Assembly (NCBI GenBank): GCA_013115125.1
Contig: JABANN010000196.1
Coordinates: 1-54,070, forward strand
DNA: 54,070 nt
Direction: 5' to 3'
Source: Perkinsus olseni
Lineage: Eukaryota; Perkinsozoa; Perkinsida
Position numbers and translations under genes: made by a program. The notes beneath the pieces were generated by a model, which was given only the letters and a program-made list of their open reading frames with translations, was not told the origin of the DNA and did no database searches. This document shows positions 25,883-35,419 of the stretch, piece by piece; within the stretch, counting starts at the first letter, position 1; each line of letters begins with the position of its first letter.

Positions 25883-26313
25883 GTCACGACCAGATCAAAA
25901 AGCCGTTCGGAGCATCTGCCTACCTCAGAGCTAGTAGCCCTTATCCCGAGCACGGAGCCTCCGTGACGGAGGTGGCTACTGACCCACGTGCACTATCTCG
26001 CTGCAGTAGGTGTAGTTGTAGAACACAACATAGGTAGATTGGGCTCATAGTGAACGAGATAGAGCAGATAGTAAGTGGAATAGTTGAGAGAATGGAGTGA
26101 TAATGCGAAGCTAGTATGAGCACAGCTCCATTGTGTTATGTAGACAGTGCAGATTCCCCTCTTCTCGGGGAAACGCAAGGGACAAACAATTGTGACAGGC
26201 GAGACTGGTGATTCACGAGAGGCTGCGTACGAGAGTATCCGAGGGATAGAGAAGGGGGTGACTGTTAGTCGTTATACCCATGCTAAGGGCCAGGGTTAAT
26301 CGTTATACTTCAG
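25883..26313. other. short intergenic stretch
   Basis: No gene seen. Just before the inverted-repeat arm, the partial motif TCGTTATACxxATGCTxAAGGGCC occurs near 26,270, and a second version runs into the arm near 26,300. This is a small tandem duplication at the boundary. Confidence 0.35.
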
Positions 26314-26389
26314 CAACACCATGCTGAAGGGCCGGTCGGCTTCAGGCACAAGAATTCCCTTCTGCCGTTCGGAGCGCGTGCGGCGCGCA
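26314..26389 (+). repeat. left inverted-repeat arm
   Basis: This arm begins CAACACCATGCTGAAGGGCC and matches the reverse complement of 28569-28644 with scattered mismatches. The outer edge is itself partly palindromic (TTCAGC...GCTGAA). Confidence 0.7.
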
Positions 26390-26526
26390 GCTGATCATTC
26401 TCGAGATATTACGCTAAGAAGGGTCAATCTGAGCCGGTCAGAAGTTTCAACCTCGAACAATCTGATTCGGGTCAACGGCTGTGATACCTCCATCAGGATC
26501 TGCATACCGCCCGAAGGCGCGCACGT

Positions 26527-27002
26527 TGGTATCACTGCGTTGCAACCGTCAGAGGATGTTATTATAATAATCATACTGATAACTTATCAGTGATAAGTGA
26601 TGAGTCATCACTGATCAGTATGACGAGTCATCACGGAACACTAGTGCATTACGATAGAAGCCAGGGTGACGGATTCACACAGCGTTATTGAGAGTATGGT
26701 TAGCCTCAGCTAGGTTGGACGCTCTCTCAGTAGGCACTGCCTACTAGGCAGCGATCCAGTACCGATGAACCTTCTCGTGGAATACTGCACGAAGCTGATT
26801 GAATTAGAACGTGAAGGGTCAGGCTGCCTGACTCAGGCAGGCTAAGCTTGCCAATCATTGGCATTGGTCTCGGCAGACGGGGATCATGCATCATGGATCA
26901 GTTGGCCTAACTACCTACCTTGACCTTGAGCTAGCGCCATTGTGGGGTTGCTAGCATGGAAGATCCCCTACAGGCTAAGTAGAAACTGTTGATAAGATAG
27001 CT
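26527..27002. repeat. 476-bp segment present in copy B but not copy C, rich in palindromes
   Basis: Copies B and C match up to CCCGAAGGCGCGCACG (B to 26526, C to about 33910). They resume at GGCAACCCGTTGTAGG (B from 27003). The intervening 476 bp in B includes nested palindromes: CTTATCA-G-TGATAAG, TGATGA-G-TCATCA, and CATACTGAT facing ATCAGTATG at about 26571-26622. It is either an insertion in B or a deletion in C. Confidence 0.55.
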
Positions 27003-27668
27003 GGCAACCCGTTGTAGGTAAGAAGTTTACGGCGTAGTCTCTACGTCACTCAGTCCAAGCGGTTGGGATGGCCATACGAGTGAGAACCATCATCAGATTC
27101 AAACACGGTCCAATCGGCTGATGGTAACGGTTGTATCGTAGAGGTTTATCGGATATACTATACCACGTTGTGGGTTGGCCTAGCATCTACCCAATACAAT
27201 TGACGGCAGCTACCGAAGACTAGGTCTTCTGCGAGTCGCAGAAGACACCGGTCTTTAGACAGACTGCGACACAAGACCGGTGTCGATTGGAGAAGTCTAA
27301 ATACGTCAGATTAATGGATAGAGGATAGGCCAGAGAGCAAGAACCCCTGAAGTTCACGAACTTCATAGTAGACATCATGGACAAGTATTGGCCGTGTTTG
27401 TCGGGACCAAAGTTTGTGACGATTTCTCAATGATGCAATCAGATATCAGCCGGGAAAAACACGCAAGTTTCCCCACGCAACCATACTGTGCCATGCCACA
27501 AGATGAACGGCTTAATGGAGTACACGATGTCAGCTACCGGAATAAAAAATCTTTTAGTAATCGAAATCATAACAAGTGGTGTAGAAGCACCTTTCAACCA
27601 GAGTGTGATGGCTAATGAGCGGTTTGCCACAATCACTCATATTCGGAAGGGAAACCAGTCCCCGGCCG

Positions 27669-28019
27669 TTAGCAACAGTACTGACAGTGAGCACCGCAAT
27701 CAATCCGATTGGGCCAACAATAGGGCCAAATGAAGGCGATATCCTCGCAGGCCAGACAGGAGTCGCAGAGGCTGCCTCGAAGTTTTGGACTGTCGGACGA
27801 AACATTCTTGACCGAGCCGGGCAGCTGGTGTCTCCCCGATCCGCGTAGAGCGCTGATGACGGAATCATCATGGAACTGGTAGTGGCCAGTAGCAGCGCCA
27901 CCCTGCACGATCGAGGGGTGGAATTCTTTCGTGCTCTTGGGCTCGACGTTCCCGTCTTGAGCAGCAACAGCAACACCAATGATGAGCAGGATCCTCACAA
28001 CAAAGGTCATCATTTTCAT
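27669..28019 (-). CDS. small secreted eight-cysteine peptide B (116 aa)
   Basis: The start at 28019 is the ATG nearest the hydrophobic signal peptide (V-V-R-I-L-L-I-I-G-V-A-V-A-A), which aligns with peptides A and C. A spacer of about 65 residues contains H-Y-Q-F-H-D-D. The eight-cysteine module follows, starting C-D-S-C-L-A-C and ending C-Q-Y-C-C at the stop. Bulky hydrophobics (F-I-W-P-Y) lie between the third and fourth cysteines. The upstream frame stays open to 28103 without an ATG. The gene lies inside the inverted-repeat-bounded unit, has the shared upstream element at 28131-28152, and is closest in sequence to peptide C at 34.6 kb. Confidence 0.75.
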   Translation of the reverse strand: MKMMTFVVRILLIIGVAVAAQDGNVEPKSTKEFHPSIVQGGAATGHYQFHDDSVISALRGSGRHQLPGSVKNVSSDSPKLRGSLCDSCLACEDIAFIWPYCWPNRIDCGAHCQYCC

Positions 28020-28130
28020 ACGATGAACACAGATTGGATATTCAATTCCGCCCTTGAGATCAACGCTACCGAAATCGATAACTGTTAGAGAGCGAACTCC
28101 CACCTGGGACGAGTCACAAGTTCCTACTAA

Positions 28131-28152
28131 GAACCGAGGGTAACGCCACTGG
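28131..28152 (-). promoter_or_regulatory. shared upstream element (copy B)
   Basis: On the minus strand this reads CCAGTGGCGTTACCCTCGG, ending about 112 bp upstream of the peptide B start. It is preceded by TGACGTGACG, forming an imperfect palindrome around GACGCC/GGCGT. It aligns with copies A and C at the same relative place. Confidence 0.4.
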
Positions 28153-28568
28153 CGTCACGTCACTGAGCATCTTGTCTACCAGTGACCTGACGACTCATCT
28201 GAGAATCTCAGACTGAGATGAGCCCCTCTCCCCTGCCTGTCCTCTCGGGCTTCCTCCGAAAGCCCAGCGAGGGCAGTAGCACATCGAACCCGAATCGACA
28301 AGACTCGGCCGTGCTGACATCATTCCTCGAGTCTCTGCGTTGCGGCGAAGCCCTATGTTCCCTGCGAACGCGACCTGGCCCTGCGGAGGCAGGGGACACG
28401 GATGCATCTGGGTCTTGATGTCCCATATCGAAAACGAGAGTGCACCGAACTGCCGAGATGAAAGACGGCAATGAAGAGGATTCTCTGCTGTCCTTGAGAC
28501 CGCTTATTCCACGCTGCATGTCCCTCTTGCAATTTAGACTAAATTGGATTCTCAGCCTGTCTGAGAAG

Positions 28569-28644
28569 CGTGCAGCGCACGCGCTCCGAACGAGAGAGCG
28601 GGATTCTTGCGCCTGAAGCCTACCGGCCCTTCAGCATGGTGTTG
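28569..28644 (-). repeat. right inverted-repeat arm
   Basis: The reverse complement matches 26314-26389, including CAACACCATGCTGAAGGGCC and GTTCGGAGCGCGTGCG. Confidence 0.7.
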
Positions 28645-29096
28645 AAGGCTTGGCAGGAGCTTCTTAACGTGAAGCTCAGCGACTTAGTCGTCTTATGTTC
28701 ATTTACGCTAGGAAATAGAAGAAACTTCATTCATTAGAAAGTTAGACAGCACTGGGACGGGCCGCATCTATGAACAGGGAGACAGACTCTGATGGTGTCA
28801 CTGCTGACCGGGTCAGCCTGACCCCTGTAGCTCAGCGGAATCTCTGCTCAAGGATCTACAAGTTTCCCGCCTGCGCCCCGAGCGTTCAATTGGTGACCAG
28901 CCTTGTAGACAATTGTGTTCTCATTGCCAGACCATTTCCATGGCTGATTGTGTCCTGTCCCTACCAACAATTCCTGAGCTATGCTATTATCGATTGAGTG
29001 ATCTTTGCCCATTCACATATACATTCCAAACGGTCCTAGAATATATTTCCTCGAACGTCCTACTCTGCGTTGGTTATATCTGGTAGCAGCTCCGTC
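28645..29096. other. non-coding stretch upstream of the gag fossil
   Basis: No gene is supported. It may be part of the old LTR element whose gag-like piece follows, but no LTR pair was recognised. Confidence 0.3.
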
Positions 29097-29705
29097 ATGT
29101 CTTCGTCAACTTCAACCCGTGGTGTACTTCATCCGCCTACTTACAAATTTGGAGATGACTTTATTACTTGGTCTGAACGCTTCAAGCTTATCCTTAAGGT
29201 CAATAACTATGATGATGCTAAGGGACTGAAGCTTTTGCCCTTATATCTCGGCCCTACTACATATTCTATTTATCGTGAGCTGGAAGGTTCTGGACCCCTA
29301 GCAACGCTCGAAGAAGCGTTAAAAGCGTTAACTAAGGCTCTGAGACTAAGAACGGCAACTACTTGGCTATCTTTTACTCATCAGAAGATGCACCCAAAGG
29401 AACATCCTATGGATTTCGCTACACGGCTCAGACACATGGCATCTGATCTTATGCCAGGCTTGCAACCTACTGAACGAGATGAGTTATGCACTCACCAATT
29501 TTTGGCTGGTATACCTCCTGACTATGCACGGGAATTATGCAATGAATCGGCTACCCTGAGCTTGTTCGATGCTGCACAACGTGTTCAGCAGTTCCTGGGA
29601 CTGGATGAAGCTCGGCTACGTGCAGATTCTACCCCGGATGCAGCTGAACTACTAGGTCTACCAGCCTCAGATCCTGCGTTGGTTACAGCCTCATGCTCTC
29701 TTCAC
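29097..29705 (+). mobile_element. LTR-retrotransposon gag-like fossil fragment
   Basis: A gag-type polypeptide is recognisable, with F-x-x-W-x-x-R/E-x-F type segments near its start and a helical capsid-like body. The downstream part of such an element (protease, reverse transcriptase, integrase) and recognisable LTRs are missing, so this is a truncated remnant. It ends against the start of secreted peptide gene D. The gag part is well preserved, suggesting a moderately recent insertion; age cannot be measured without a second LTR. Confidence 0.6.
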
Positions 29706-29709
29706 AGTC

Positions 29710-30060
29710 ATGAAGCCCTTCTTTGTTGTAAACATCCTGTTCGTAATTGGTCTTACCGTCGCTATTCTAGAAGGCGATCTCAAAGGCAACAATATCAGGG
29801 AGCGCGACTCTCACACCTTACGAGATGTGGACGCTGAGAAGCACTTCGAGTTCGGTGATGACTCTTCCATCAAGGGTTCAGTTGAATCAGAGAGTATGTT
29901 GCTGACAGAGTCCCGCGAACAAGGCATGTCTGATGGTGCCGAAGGTTCGTCCGCTCTTTGCATAGCGTGCAAGGGCTGCTATTACTTCCTTGATATTATT
30001 CGGCCTTATTGTGGTATCATCATGGGTGAATGCGGTTCTGATTGCGGATGCTGCCGATGA
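29710..30060 (+). CDS. small secreted eight-cysteine peptide D (116 aa)
   Basis: The ATG at 29710 starts a signal peptide (F-F-V-V-N-I-L-F-V-I-G-L-T-V-A) nearly identical in pattern to peptide E. An acidic spacer contains H-F-E-F-G-D-D and S-D-G-A-E-G-S-S-A. The module follows: C-I-A-C-K-G-C-Y-Y-F, one cysteine about ten residues later, then G-E-C-G-S-D-C-G-C-C-R at the C-terminus. The start codon lies 4 bp after the gag fossil, so the upstream element seen in related genes is not at its usual distance. Expression may depend on the inserted sequence or be lost. Its closest relative is E, 2.1 kb downstream on the same strand, implying tandem duplication. Confidence 0.75.
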   Translation: MKPFFVVNILFVIGLTVAILEGDLKGNNIRERDSHTLRDVDAEKHFEFGDDSSIKGSVESESMLLTESREQGMSDGAEGSSALCIACKGCYYFLDIIRPYCGIIMGECGSDCGCCR

Positions 30061-32086
30061 GACCGTGCCCTCAATGCCGTGAGATGGTCCACGTAGAGGA
30101 CTCCTCTACTGGGTGTCAGGGATGATCATCGAGGGACTTCAAGTAGCCTATGACCCTTTGATGCTCCAATTTAATAATTCTTTCTCACCTTGTAAACTCC
30201 GCTACTGCTTAGTCGATTGGCCTCCTGCTGCCGATAACGGAGCAGTGTTGTAATGACCCTGGAGATCAGTAGGATATGGAATCGCTATTAGCGATTGACT
30301 TCTTCCAAGTAAGAAAAATTCTGAATGTCTTGCCCTTTTTTCACTTGCAGGACTGCTAGCAGGTAAGCTCTCGGTGTGTGAGCTACTGGTGACCAAGCGC
30401 CGATGGTATGGAAGGATGCTCTTGCCTGGAATAAGTTATTCCGAATAACGCCCTCTGTATCACAGTTCACCGCGGCCCGCGGTCCGCGGGGGAGCCGTTT
30501 CAAACACGGTCACAATGATGGCACTCCACCAAGCTCCGGCAAGGCGAAGAATCGCTCTCATTCAAGAGTGGAAGCGTTGAACAACGGCCGACGGGAATGG
30601 TTCCTCGGACGAAATAACGGGATCACTATCAATGGAATCATCCGCGCCTTGCACATCTGAAGCGCCCACATCTCAATACCTACCAGTGATGAAACGGCGC
30701 CAATGACGTAAGGATTGCCAATCCCCATCAGAGCTCGAGTGTCCTAAACTTCTCCTGGGACACGATAAGCGCCGATGATAAGAGTCTTCGCCAGTGTGAT
30801 GGACTACCTGAAACATTTGTGTTTACATACTCCTAAGACTACTGTAGTTATAACTGAGTCTCGCGTGCCAATAACGCTCTCGCACTGATAGCGACTGAGA
30901 CGCCAGAAACGTCGACAACTGAGTTGTTACAACCAACTGCTACGAGGTCCAACTCGATAATCGCCTGGCATCGTAGCGTTCAGGATCTTTCTTGGACTGA
31001 CTCCAATGGAGTCGGATGATCTTCTTCCTCCCTAAATACTTCAGGGTGAAGTCACCTCGATGAAGCTTGCAGCCTGAAAAGCTTCCAGTGAAAGTTGTGG
31101 AAGGCTCTGGGGCAGTTTCTAGTCATCACTTGAGGGAGAAGCTATTGTGTACGGGAGTACTTTCCCGCTATCTGTGCCAACTTCTACGCTCTGTCTCTAG
31201 TAATGTAGCACATTAACTTCCCACATGATTATTTGACATCGTCGAGAAAACAGCTGTGCAGCACATCCTGTGCTTTGTCTATCGCTATTGCAGCTACTCA
31301 AATATGGTCATCATATCATCAGTAGAAGGTCCGCGTCTGACCGCGGGCTGTTACGCGATTGAGTCAACATTTCCAGCGGATGGTGCGAGGGAGTCTTTGG
31401 TCTTTTTTCAATTGCTGCAAAATAGCAGCTACGTGTAACTTCGTGAATCCGTCACCGTGAACTTCTAGAGAAGTACCAAGCGACGTTGAACGCCCCATCG
31501 TTGAGCTCGAACGTCTGGCGTTCGACTCCTGCAATCCACTACTGGCTAGTTGACTACCCAACTCAAGCTCACTGGACTCTCACGATCTGCAGTGAGCGGT
31601 AAGGCATGATGTGTCCTCTATTCTAGCCGCGCCCAGGGGTGGACCACCACCGCACCGTGCGTGCGTGCTGCTGTCAAGTAGACAGCGTCTACTCCCCCAG
31701 CTTCGTGCTAGCCAACCGTGGAATCTCTACGTCAAATCTTGGAAACAACTTCTCGTCGCCAGATTTCTCCTTGTGTCTTCTGTGGCTGATACCAGCGAAT
31801 ACGCAGTTTCGGACGTTACTAGCAGACAATCACAGAGAATACCGTGATGGCTGCTCCTCTCCAGAGGTCTCCTTCTGCAGCTTTTCCATGCAAGTAGGAC
31901 TCGCCGACGGAACTCCTTTATTTGGTCTCGCGGCATGTGGGTGAGAGCTCGGCAGGGCTCTTTCGGCCAGGAGCTCCTCGACTCAGCTGTTTGGTGTGGT
32001 ATTATTCTGATAGGGTCCCCTCACTGCGCTCGATAGGGCCAGGAAGCACTGAGACGGATCGCGCCTGTGTAATGGTAGACAAACGC
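30061..32086. other. spacer between peptides D and E
   Basis: Several ORFs of 60-100 codons exist (for example 30403-30660 and 31639-31944), but none has splice context, signal peptide or recognisable composition. I see no RNA gene or repeat of note. Confidence 0.35.
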
Positions 32087-32108
32087 TACTGGCGTCACCA
32101 CGAGCTAG
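32087..32108 (+). promoter_or_regulatory. shared upstream element (peptide E)
   Basis: TACTGGCGTCACCACGAGCT lies about 62 bp before the ATG of peptide E. The first half is identical to the element upstream of peptide A (TACTGGCGTCACC) although the surrounding sequence is not alignable, which favours function over simple copying. Confidence 0.45.
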
Positions 32109-32169
32109 GTTAGCTGAACCCCAGCTAAAGGCTAAGTTCAATATTCAAGCCCACGTCCATCCCATGGGC

Positions 32170-32508
32170 ATGAAACCCTTCTTCGTCGTGGGAATTCTAT
32201 TTATCATTGGTGTCACCGTCGCTGTTCTGGACGCCGATTACCAAAGATATGCTGAGGGCATCTCATACATCGAGCAGACCGACGTTGCCGAACGCCACCT
32301 CCAATTCAATGATGGCACCGGAACCTCAGCTGACTCAAAGGTTTCCTTGCCGATGGATTTCGGCAGACAAGGTCTGTCGGATGGTATCCAAGGTTCGTCC
32401 GCTCTTTGCACGGTATGTAAGGCCTGCTATTACTTCCTCGACATGTTCTGGGGTTATTGCGTGCCAATTATGATTGATTGCGGGGCTGATTGCGAATGCT
32501 GCAGATAA
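32170..32508 (+). CDS. small secreted eight-cysteine peptide E (112 aa)
   Basis: Two ATGs (32164, 32170) are in frame. 32170 is chosen because it aligns with the start of peptide D (M-K-P-F-F-V-V). The signal peptide is I-L-F-I-I-G-V-T-V-A-V-L. The spacer carries H-L-Q-F-N-D and S-D-G-I-Q-G-S-S-A, then C-T-V-C-K-A-C-Y-Y-F, a cysteine ten residues on, I-D-C-G-A-D-C-E-C-C-R and the stop. D and E share the signal, the S-D-G-x-x-G-S-S-A string and the C-Y-Y-F-L-D start of the module but differ widely in the spacer. That pattern is expected of a peptide whose ends are constrained and whose spacer is free. Confidence 0.8.
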   Translation: MKPFFVVGILFIIGVTVAVLDADYQRYAEGISYIEQTDVAERHLQFNDGTGTSADSKVSLPMDFGRQGLSDGIQGSSALCTVCKACYYFLDMFWGYCVPIMIDCGADCECCR

Positions 32509-32812
32509 GGCGGTGGCCACGACAGCATAAGATGATTCCCTGCTGCAATAGCGGCCTGATCTTGATGTTATCGAAGATTGCAACTAGTCTACCATGTGAT
32601 GTTATTGAATAACTGTTATTCCACTTGATGATCCTTCTCAACCACTTAACCTTCACTAAAACTTAGTTTACTCGCCTTCGTCATGAAGGTCGTGTTGCGT
32701 TGCAGAGAGACGATGCTTGGATACAATAACCTCGCTAACTACTCCTGAGAGTAGTAAAGAATAGGTCATATTCAATAGGGCGCTATTAGAGTTGTAAGCT
32801 GCGACTCGTAGA

Positions 32813-33157
32813 ATGAAGTTGTCAGCTGTAGAGTCTACGGCCGACAGTGTAGATAGTTCATGGATCATTCCGTCTGACCCGAGGATAAGCACGATCGACA
32901 TTCTCTCTCAAACCAAGAATGCTCTGAAAGCCTCGCTGCCCTCTATTCGGGCTCCGTGTCTTGGTGTACCGCTGACTGGAGAAGTTCCTACAGAGTGGGT
33001 AAGTGCGCAGGGGGGTGCAAATGGCAGCGTCCCATTGATGTCGAAGATTGTGGTTGACAGCAGTACCAAGAGTGGGTCGAGGCGTTGGCTCGCCCTCTCC
33101 TCTGAATCAGGAGGATTGAGCAGCAAGCTTACCCTATGCCGCTCGCTAATATCCTGA
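32813..33157 (+). CDS. possible small gene, hypothetical
   Basis: A true ATG at 32813 begins about 62 residues of protein-like sequence (V-E-S-T-A-D-S-V, I-P-S-D-P-R-I-S) ending at a good donor (TGG|GTAAGTGC near 33,000). Downstream, other frames at about 33,060-33,240 are also protein-like (Y-P-M-P-L-A-N-I-L-I-G). This suggests a two- or three-exon gene whose true end I cannot fix; the coordinates given are those of the unspliced ORF. No family is recognised. Confidence 0.3.
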   Translation: MKLSAVESTADSVDSSWIIPSDPRISTIDILSQTKNALKASLPSIRAPCLGVPLTGEVPTEWVSAQGGANGSVPLMSKIVVDSSTKSGSRRWLALSSESGGLSSKLTLCRSLIS

Positions 33158-33855
33158 TAGGCCATAAGCATACGCAACCAGGTTTGAATTGCGTTTCAAC
33201 AGGTAATTATACGTGTGCACTATCACCTTGGATTAGCCAGGTGAGCGCAGAATATTGAGACGGAGCACCTCACAGACTGTTCTGGCAGACAGTGGAAAAG
33301 AACCAGCTCAACTTTCTGGAGATCTGGAGCCACCTTCTGGAAATTTCGCCATCAGGCTCGACTATCGTTCTGTTGCTGATCATCAGTCGGTGATACTGGC
33401 TCAGTGTTCAATTCTTCATCGAACAGCAACGTGTAATGTTCAGTAACCGCTCTGAAAGCTGTTACGAATCGTGATGAAGTGTGTCAACCCATTCAGTCTG
33501 AATGAAGCGACTGAAACCAGTCTCGGAATGATTTTGAGACGGCGGACTGCCGTAAAGACCTCCTGATTCGTATCATCGATCTGAACAATTCATCGGAACC
33601 TTGATAAATAATCACCATCATGATGTGATTGATGATTGTAATCGCAAATCAACATTCAAAATGCTCGATCCGGCTTTCACATTTCAATCGGACTTAAGTT
33701 ATCGGATCAACTGTTAATTCCCCATAATAAACTAATGGAACTAATCCCCCACAGAGAAATTCATCGGTGCTAGTCTAACCAAGCCGTACTGTCGGCGTTG
33801 GACTTTGACCTCACACACACACACTGTTAATTCGAACCTTGCTCCGCAATCGCTC
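33158..33855. other. AT-richer spacer
   Basis: No supported gene, apart from possible further exons of the small gene starting at 32813 (to about 33,240). A (CA)n-like run lies near 33,815. Confidence 0.35.
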
Positions 33856-34559
33856 GAGTCAACAGCTGCGATCTCTCCATCAGGATCTGCATGCCGCCCG
33901 AAGGCGCGCACGGCAACCCGTTGTAGGTGAGAAGCTTACGGCGTAGTCTCTACATCACTCAGTCCAAGCGGTAATGAAGGCCATACGAGTGAGAACCATT
34001 ATTAGGTTCGAACACGGTCTAATCGGCTGATAGCAATGGTTGTATCGCCGAGGTATATCGGATGTACTATACCATGATGTGGCTGCCCTAGCATTGACTC
34101 AATGCAATTGACGGTAGCTACCAAAGACTCGGTCTTCCGCAACACAACAAGACCTACGTTCGATTGGAAAAGTATCAATACGTCAGATTACTGCAGAGAG
34201 GATAGGCCAGAGAACAAGAACCCCCGAAGTTCACGAACTTCATAGTAAACATCATGGATAAGTATTGGCCGTGTTTGTGACGATTTAAATGATGTAATCA
34301 AATATCAGCCGGGGAAAGCACGCAGGTTTCTCAACGCAACCGTACTGTGTCATGCCACAAGATGAATGGGCCATTCATCTTGTCAGCCATTCAGAATGGC
34401 TTAATGGAGTACATGATGACGGTCAACGAACGAGCGGTACAGAAAATCTTTTTTAGTAATCGGAATCGTAACAAGTGGTGTAGAAGCACCGGAGTGTGAT
34501 GACTGATGAGCGGTTTGCCAGAATCACTCATATTCAGCAGGGAAACTAGCCTCGAGCCA

Positions 34560-34907
34560 TTAGCAACAGTAAAGACACTTAGTACCGCATTCAATCAGAG
34601 TGGGCCAACAGAAGATCCAGACGAACGCGATAGCCTTGCAGCCCTGACAGGAATCGCAGAGGCTGCCTTTAAGTTTCGGACTGTTGGACACAACTTCCTT
34701 GACCGGGCCGGGCAGCAGGTAACTCTCCGAACCACGTAGAGCACTGATGTTGAAGTTATCATCCAGCTGGTAGTGGCCAGTAGCAGCGCCAACCTGCACC
34801 ATGGGGGAGCGGAATTCGTTCTTCCTTTTGGGCTCGATATCGCCGTCTAGAGCAGCAATAGTGGCACTCATGATGAGCAGGATCCTCACAACAAAATGGG
34901 TCACCAT
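34560..34907 (-). CDS. small secreted eight-cysteine peptide C (115 aa)
   Basis: The start at 34907 gives a signal peptide (F-V-V-R-I-L-L-I-M-S-A-T-I-A-A) aligned with peptides A and B. The spacer contains A-T-G-H-Y-Q-L-D-D and S-A-L-R-G-S as in B. The module starts C-D-S-C-Q-G-C and ends C-L-Y-C-C. The longer upstream open frame to 34991 (conserved in A and B as well) has no ATG. It is the closest paralogue of B, lying in the same orientation 7 kb away. Confidence 0.75.
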   Translation of the reverse strand: MVTHFVVRILLIMSATIAALDGDIEPKRKNEFRSPMVQVGAATGHYQLDDNFNISALRGSESYLLPGPVKEVVSNSPKLKGSLCDSCQGCKAIAFVWIFCWPTLIECGTKCLYCC

Positions 34908-35022
34908 TTTCGAATGATGAACACTGATTGGATATTCAACTAACCCCTTGACATCAACCCCACCGAAACCGATCACTGTTCGAGCTCTCACCGGTAAGGA
35001 ATTGGAAATCCCACGAAGATGA

Positions 35023-35044
35023 GAACCGTGGGTGACGCCCCCGG
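35023..35044 (-). promoter_or_regulatory. shared upstream element (copy C)
   Basis: On the minus strand this reads CCGGGGGCGTCACCCACGG, followed by TTC, about 116 bp before the peptide C start. It is preceded, as in copy B, by TGACGTGACGCC. Confidence 0.4.
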
Positions 35045-35419
35045 CGTCACGTCAGTAGGCAGTTTGTTCACCGGTGACCTGACGATTCATCTGAGATAAA
35101 GCCCCCCTATCTCCCCGGGCCTCTCAGGCTACTGTCGAAGGCCCACTACCACATCAGCTTGGAATGAACAAGACTCGGCCGAGCTGAGGATGAACAGCAA
35201 GCCTCGAATGCCTACGTTCCGGTAGGAGTCCTATCATAGGACCCTAGTTCTCTTGCGTACGCGACCTGGTCCCGCGTACGCAGGGGACACCGATGCACTC
35301 TGAACCCCAGAGTCTGAGGCAGAAATCCCACCGAGGTTTCTAGTTCAAAGCCGTCAATGTAGAAAAGTAAGTTAAAAGGTAATGAATGCCACGAATTCCG
35401 AGACTCTACAGTAGGCTGG

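Larger units (their letters stand above)
27003..28412 (-). repeat. duplicated segment, copy B
   Basis: This segment is homologous to copy A (reverse orientation) and copy C (same orientation). It contains peptide B together with about 115 bp of upstream and about 600 bp of downstream sequence that align with the other copies. The landmark AGTTCACGAACTTCATAGTA lies near 27,350 in B and near 34,230 in C. Confidence 0.65.
26314..28644. mobile_element. inverted-repeat-bounded 2.3-kb unit carrying secreted peptide B
   Basis: Two ~76-bp arms in opposite orientation, at 26314-26389 and 28569-28644, enclose the peptide B gene. The arms share CAACACCATGCTGAAGGGCC followed by further matches to GTTCGGAGCGCGTGCG, at about 80-85% identity by eye. 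There is no transposase-like ORF inside. This could be a non-autonomous TIR element with the peptide gene as passenger, or an older inverted duplication flanking the gene. No target-site duplication was evident by eye. Copies A and C of the inner segment lack visible arms, which argues that the arms are not essential for all copies. Confidence 0.4.
33856..35298 (-). repeat. duplicated segment, copy C
   Basis: This aligns with copy B: GTCAACAGCTGCGATC-like start, AGTTCACGAACTTCATAGTA near 34,230, the peptide gene, the upstream element, and GACAAGACTCGGCC-like sequence near 35,165. It lacks the 476-bp palindrome-rich segment of copy B, and no inverted-repeat arms were seen at its ends. Confidence 0.65.

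Noticed and set aside
26560-26640. CRISPR-like dyads
   Set aside because: Palindromes are nested and irregular, with no unit-and-spacer periodicity; genome is eukaryotic.
28208-28519. overlapping ORFs on both strands upstream of peptide B
   Set aside because: They lie in the duplicated flank; the equivalent positions in copies A and C are not open in the same frames.
26314-28644. Calling the unit a complete DNA transposon
   Set aside because: No transposase-like sequence inside and no target-site duplication seen; only the inverted arms support mobility.
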